NCBI GenBank assembly: GCA_949289995.1 | Contig: CASEQE010000007.1 | Span: 1 to 32,536 of the forward strand | Source: an uncultured Peptococcaceae bacterium | GTDB lineage: Bacteria; Bacillota; Dehalobacteriia; UBA4068 | Length of the DNA: 32,536 bases | Direction: 5' to 3' | Part shown: piece by piece, positions 29,813-32,536 of the stretch | Layout: each line of letters starts with the position of its first letter | How positions within the stretch are numbered: position 1 is the first letter of the stretch | Position numbers and translations under genes: made by a program | Notes under the pieces: model-generated | Databases searched by the model: none | What the model was told of the DNA's origin: nothing | What the model saw: only the letters and a program-made list of their open reading frames with translations

Positions 29813-31681
29813 TTATACAAATTTTCTATCGTATAACAACGCCGCAATCAACACCACCAAACAAGATCCGGCATTGTGTACCAAAGCCCCGGTGGTAGGC
29901 GTTAACATTCCAAGAGTGGAGAGAGCAACTGCTGCAAAATTAATGCACATCGATAGCGTAATGCTCAGTTTAATGGTATTGACCGTCGCGTTGGCTAATC
30001 GTTTTAAGTAAGGGATTTTGCTAATCTCGTCGCTCATAAGCGCAATATCCGCCGCTTCTACGGCAATATCGCTACCCATACTACCCATAGCTACGCCCAC
30101 GTTAGCTATTTTTAAAGCCGGCGCATCATTTACTCCATCGCCAATCATGCAAACATCTTGTCCTTGCTCTTGCAGTTTTTCAATATGTTTCACCTTATCC
30201 TCCGGCAAAAGATCGCCATATACTTGAGAAATCCCCGCCTGCTCCGCAAAATATTGGGCGGTAGTACTATGATCACCGGTAAGCAATACGGCGGTAGCGT
30301 TCATCGCTGCCAAACGTGCGACCATATCTCTTGCCTCTGGACGCATCACATCTGCTAAAGCAATCACGCCAAGACAACGGTTTTTCTCCGCTATCAAAAT
30401 AGATGCTTTACCTTGGCTACGCAATCGTTGCAAATCTTCGCACATGGCTTCCGGGAGGATCACGCCGTTTTCCTCAAGAAATTTTTCTTTGCCGCATAAC
30501 AGCTTTCGCCCATCCACTTCTGCATAAATACCTTTTCCGGATATCATTTTGAAAGCCTTGGCTTCCGCTAGAGAAATATTTTTCGTTTGAGCATAAGCGA
30601 CAATCGCTTTTCCCAGAGGATGTTCGCTTTTGGATTCTGCCGATGCGGCTAAAAACAGCAACTTGTTTTCATGCAAATCTTTCTCAAAAGATAAAATATC
30701 ACTAACTTCCAAGCGCCCATAGGTTAACGTGCCGGTTTTATCAAAAGCAATTGTCGAAACTTTACCCATTTTTTCCAAGGCTTCGCCAGATTTGATAATG
30801 ACGCCATGTTTGGTCGCCTGTCCAATCGCAGCCATAATCGCGGTAGGCGTGGCTAATACTAAAGCGCATGGGCAAAAAACCACCAAAACCGTCACGGCAC
30901 GCACAATATTTTGTGTGACAAGGCCGGCGATTACCGCCACGGCTACTGCTACCGGCACCAACCAACTGGCGCATTTATCGGCGATACGTTGCATCGGCGC
31001 TTGCTTATTTTCCGCCTCTTGAACCAGACGAATTAATTTCTGCAAAGAGCTGTCTGCGCCAACGTTTGTCGCCATTATATCAATAGCGCCAAAACGGTTT
31101 ATCGTTCCACAAAACACATTTTCTCCCACGCTTTTATCAACCGGCAATGATTCCCCGGTCATAATGGATTGATCTACGGAAGTTTCCCCATCGATAATCG
31201 TTCCATCCACCGGAATGGTTTCTCCAGGCAATATGCGCAACGTATCTCCAGGACAGATCTCCTGAACCGCAACCATTTCCTCTATACCGTTGTTTATCTT
31301 GCGTCCCTGTAACGGCGCCAAGCTAAGCAAAGTTTTTAATCCTTTTTTGGCTCGATTGGTAGTAATTTGTTCTAAAATAGCGCCAATGGCCATGATAAAA
31401 GCCACCTCTCCTGCAGCAAATAAATCGCCTATGGCAATTGCAGCCAACATAGCAATGGTAATCAGCAAAGGAGAGGATATTTTGCTAATCCCAGGATTAT
31501 ACGCCATACGCCAAATGGCCAAATATAGCAAAGGACCGCCGCTAAGAACAACCGCCGCCCAAGCGGGATCAATCGCCGGAGAAACGCCCAATCGCGGCAG
31601 AATAAAACTAAGCGCCACGCATAGACCGCTGATTATTGTCGCCGGCACGCCAGAAGCCCAATCGCAAACTTTTTGAATCAT
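29813..31681 (-). CDS. P1B-type heavy-metal-translocating ATPase
   Basis: A 622-residue metal-exporting P-type ATPase without an N-terminal metal-binding (HMA) domain. Key motifs are the actuator TGESLPVDK, the membrane CPC at residues 270-272 (FCPCALVLATPTA), the phosphorylation site DKTGTLT with Asp314, SEHPLG in the nucleotide-binding domain, and GDGVNDAPAL. The last helix ends with HNAGSCLVVLIAALLYDRK, closer to the zinc/cadmium/manganese-type members than to the copper group (which carry NxxP-type signatures), so export of a divalent metal is inferred. GGAGG precedes the ATG. It is divergent from a TetR-type regulator that may control it. Confidence 0.94.
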   Translation of the reverse strand: MIQKVCDWASGVPATIISGLCVALSFILPRLGVSPAIDPAWAAVVLSGGPLLYLAIWRMAYNPGISKISSPLLITIAMLAAIAIGDLFAAGEVAFIMAIGAILEQITTNRAKKGLKTLLSLAPLQGRKINNGIEEMVAVQEICPGDTLRILPGETIPVDGTIIDGETSVDQSIMTGESLPVDKSVGENVFCGTINRFGAIDIMATNVGADSSLQKLIRLVQEAENKQAPMQRIADKCASWLVPVAVAVAVIAGLVTQNIVRAVTVLVVFCPCALVLATPTAIMAAIGQATKHGVIIKSGEALEKMGKVSTIAFDKTGTLTYGRLEVSDILSFEKDLHENKLLFLAASAESKSEHPLGKAIVAYAQTKNISLAEAKAFKMISGKGIYAEVDGRKLLCGKEKFLEENGVILPEAMCEDLQRLRSQGKASILIAEKNRCLGVIALADVMRPEARDMVARLAAMNATAVLLTGDHSTTAQYFAEQAGISQVYGDLLPEDKVKHIEKLQEQGQDVCMIGDGVNDAPALKIANVGVAMGSMGSDIAVEAADIALMSDEISKIPYLKRLANATVNTIKLSITLSMCINFAAVALSTLGMLTPTTGALVHNAGSCLVVLIAALLYDRKFV

Positions 31682-31789
31682 AAAACTTCCTCCTACCCCT
31701 ATTTGCCATGCCTAGGCTATACTGCTTTTCCTAGCCTTGACGGCGTTACCAACTTACCGTATAATGCATTTTATAGCAAACATTTTGTT

Positions 31790-31830
31790 CCGTTAATTAT
31801 TTTATAGAAAATATAATAGAATTACAACGG
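31790..31830. promoter_or_regulatory. Inverted repeat between the metal ATPase and tetR
   Basis: CCGTTAATT and AATTACAACGG form an imperfect inverted repeat around an AT-rich centre that contains TATAAT (31812-31817) on the plus strand. It is a plausible TetR operator over the divergent promoters; the -35 boxes are unclear. Confidence 0.35.
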
Positions 31831-31892
31831 ATAATTTACGTCAAATGTTTCTTATAGAACAATTTTGGCTTTTTGTTTGGGAGGAACCGCAT

Positions 31893-32453
31893 ATGGACCG
31901 CAGGCAAAGAAGAACTAGAGAAGCTATTTTTTCCGCTTTCAGCCAACTTTTAGCACAAAAAAGCTACAATAGCATTACCGTACAAGATATCATTGATACA
32001 GCCGACATTGGACGCACCACATTTTATGCCCACTTTGAAACCAAGGACGATTTGCTCAAAGAACTATGCGAAGATCTATTTGGTCATATTATCGGCAGCG
32101 CCATGGATTGTGCGCATACCCATGGCCTCTATTCTGACGACAGCTCGCCAGAATCGGTGTTCTGTCATTTATTGCAACATTTACAAAAAAATGGTAGCAA
32201 TATTCTCGGCCTGCTTTCTTGCGAAAACAACGATATCTTTTTACGTTATTTCAAAAATAGTCTAAATAGTCTCATTCAAAATCAATTCATAAAAGGACGC
32301 GCTCCTAAATTAGACGTACCGTCAGACTTTTTGCTGAATCATATTTGCGGCAGTTTTGTCGAAATGGTGTTATGGTGGATTAAAGGGGGGATGATACAAA
32401 CGCCGGAAGAACTAGATCGATATTTTTGCGCGGTTCTTGAACCGCTTTTTTAG
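31893..32453 (+). CDS. TetR family transcriptional regulator
   Basis: A 186-residue TetR-type repressor. The N-terminal HTH is clear: RRTREAIFSAFSQLLAQKSY, then ITVQDIIDTADIGRTTFYAHF and the helix KDDLLKEL. The C-terminal ligand domain is diverged, as usual, and ends with FVEMVLWWIKGG, typical of the group with a TetR_C_7-like domain found in Firmicutes. The frame opens at 31845, but GGGAGG lies eight bases before the ATG at 31893. It is divergent from the P1B ATPase and may regulate it, though many such regulators sense organic ligands rather than metals. Confidence 0.92.
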   Translation: MDRRQRRTREAIFSAFSQLLAQKSYNSITVQDIIDTADIGRTTFYAHFETKDDLLKELCEDLFGHIIGSAMDCAHTHGLYSDDSSPESVFCHLLQHLQKNGSNILGLLSCENNDIFLRYFKNSLNSLIQNQFIKGRAPKLDVPSDFLLNHICGSFVEMVLWWIKGGMIQTPEELDRYFCAVLEPLF

Positions 32454-32536
32454 CATATGCTGCAAACCCTGTCTTTGGCTGCTCAGCAAAAAACCGGCAT
32501 ACGTCTATAAAACGTATATAAATTAGTAGCCGTTTT

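Noticed and set aside
1..32536. tRNA or rRNA genes
   Set aside because: Reading the gaps on both strands showed no T-loop or cloverleaf pattern; a dedicated search could still find a diverged one.

Overview
The window looks like chromosome from an anaerobic, low-to-mid GC Firmicute (Clostridia or Negativicutes grade). The grounds are an indolepyruvate:ferredoxin oxidoreductase, [FeFe]-hydrogenase maturases (HydE, HydF), a NifH/NifD/NifK-like set, a dtxR-feoA-feoA-feoB locus with a FeoB-associated Cys-rich peptide, strong AGGAGG ribosome sites and ATGA-coupled operons. I cannot name the species. No tRNA, rRNA or CRISPR array was seen.

Layout. 1-140: end of an IS3-family element. 230-5350: DegV lipid-binding protein, EamA and MFS transporters, a decayed gene, a small membrane protein/XRE regulator cassette with a large palindromic operator, and an SGNH hydrolase. 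5702-9984: a TIGR04076 protein, iorA-iorB and a class V aminotransferase. 10063-20153: the central minus-strand block described below. 20206-20700: a lipoprotein. 21031-24787: a DtxR-type regulator divergent from the ferrous-iron uptake operon. 24788-25337: a gene-free stretch with repeats and a possible small RNA. 25338-32453: TrkH/KtrB-like K+ transporter, macrodomain protein, flavodoxin, ferredoxin-type aldo/keto reductase, P1B metal ATPase and a divergent TetR regulator.

Most interesting is the eight-gene minus-strand operon at 10998-19915: FecCD permease, ABC ATPase fused to a TM1266-like domain, HydF, HydE, NifH-like, NifD-like, NifK-like, then a FecB/BtuF-type lipoprotein. Neighbouring genes overlap by ATGA or lie within a few tens of bases of each other, so they are probably made together. 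It joins three machineries: a complete class-III ABC importer, two hydrogenase H-cluster maturases with their usual TM1266 companion, and a nitrogenase-like reductase with its ATP-dependent iron protein. NifB, NifE, NifN, HydG and HydA are not in the window, so this is neither a nitrogen-fixation locus nor a complete hydrogenase-maturation locus. Its substrate and product are unknown to me.

The operon has a promoter at 20125-20153 and a leader of about 200 nt. The leader ends in an intrinsic terminator just before the first ribosome site, and an upstream segment can pair with the terminator's 5' arm, which suggests riboswitch-like or protein-mediated attenuation. A closely similar stem-loop (core GTATGCCGwCGG) lies again between the operon's last gene and a ZIP metal transporter, tying that gene to the same control. 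Iron genes surround the block, so metal supply and a metallo-reductase are the likely themes. The link between them is inference.
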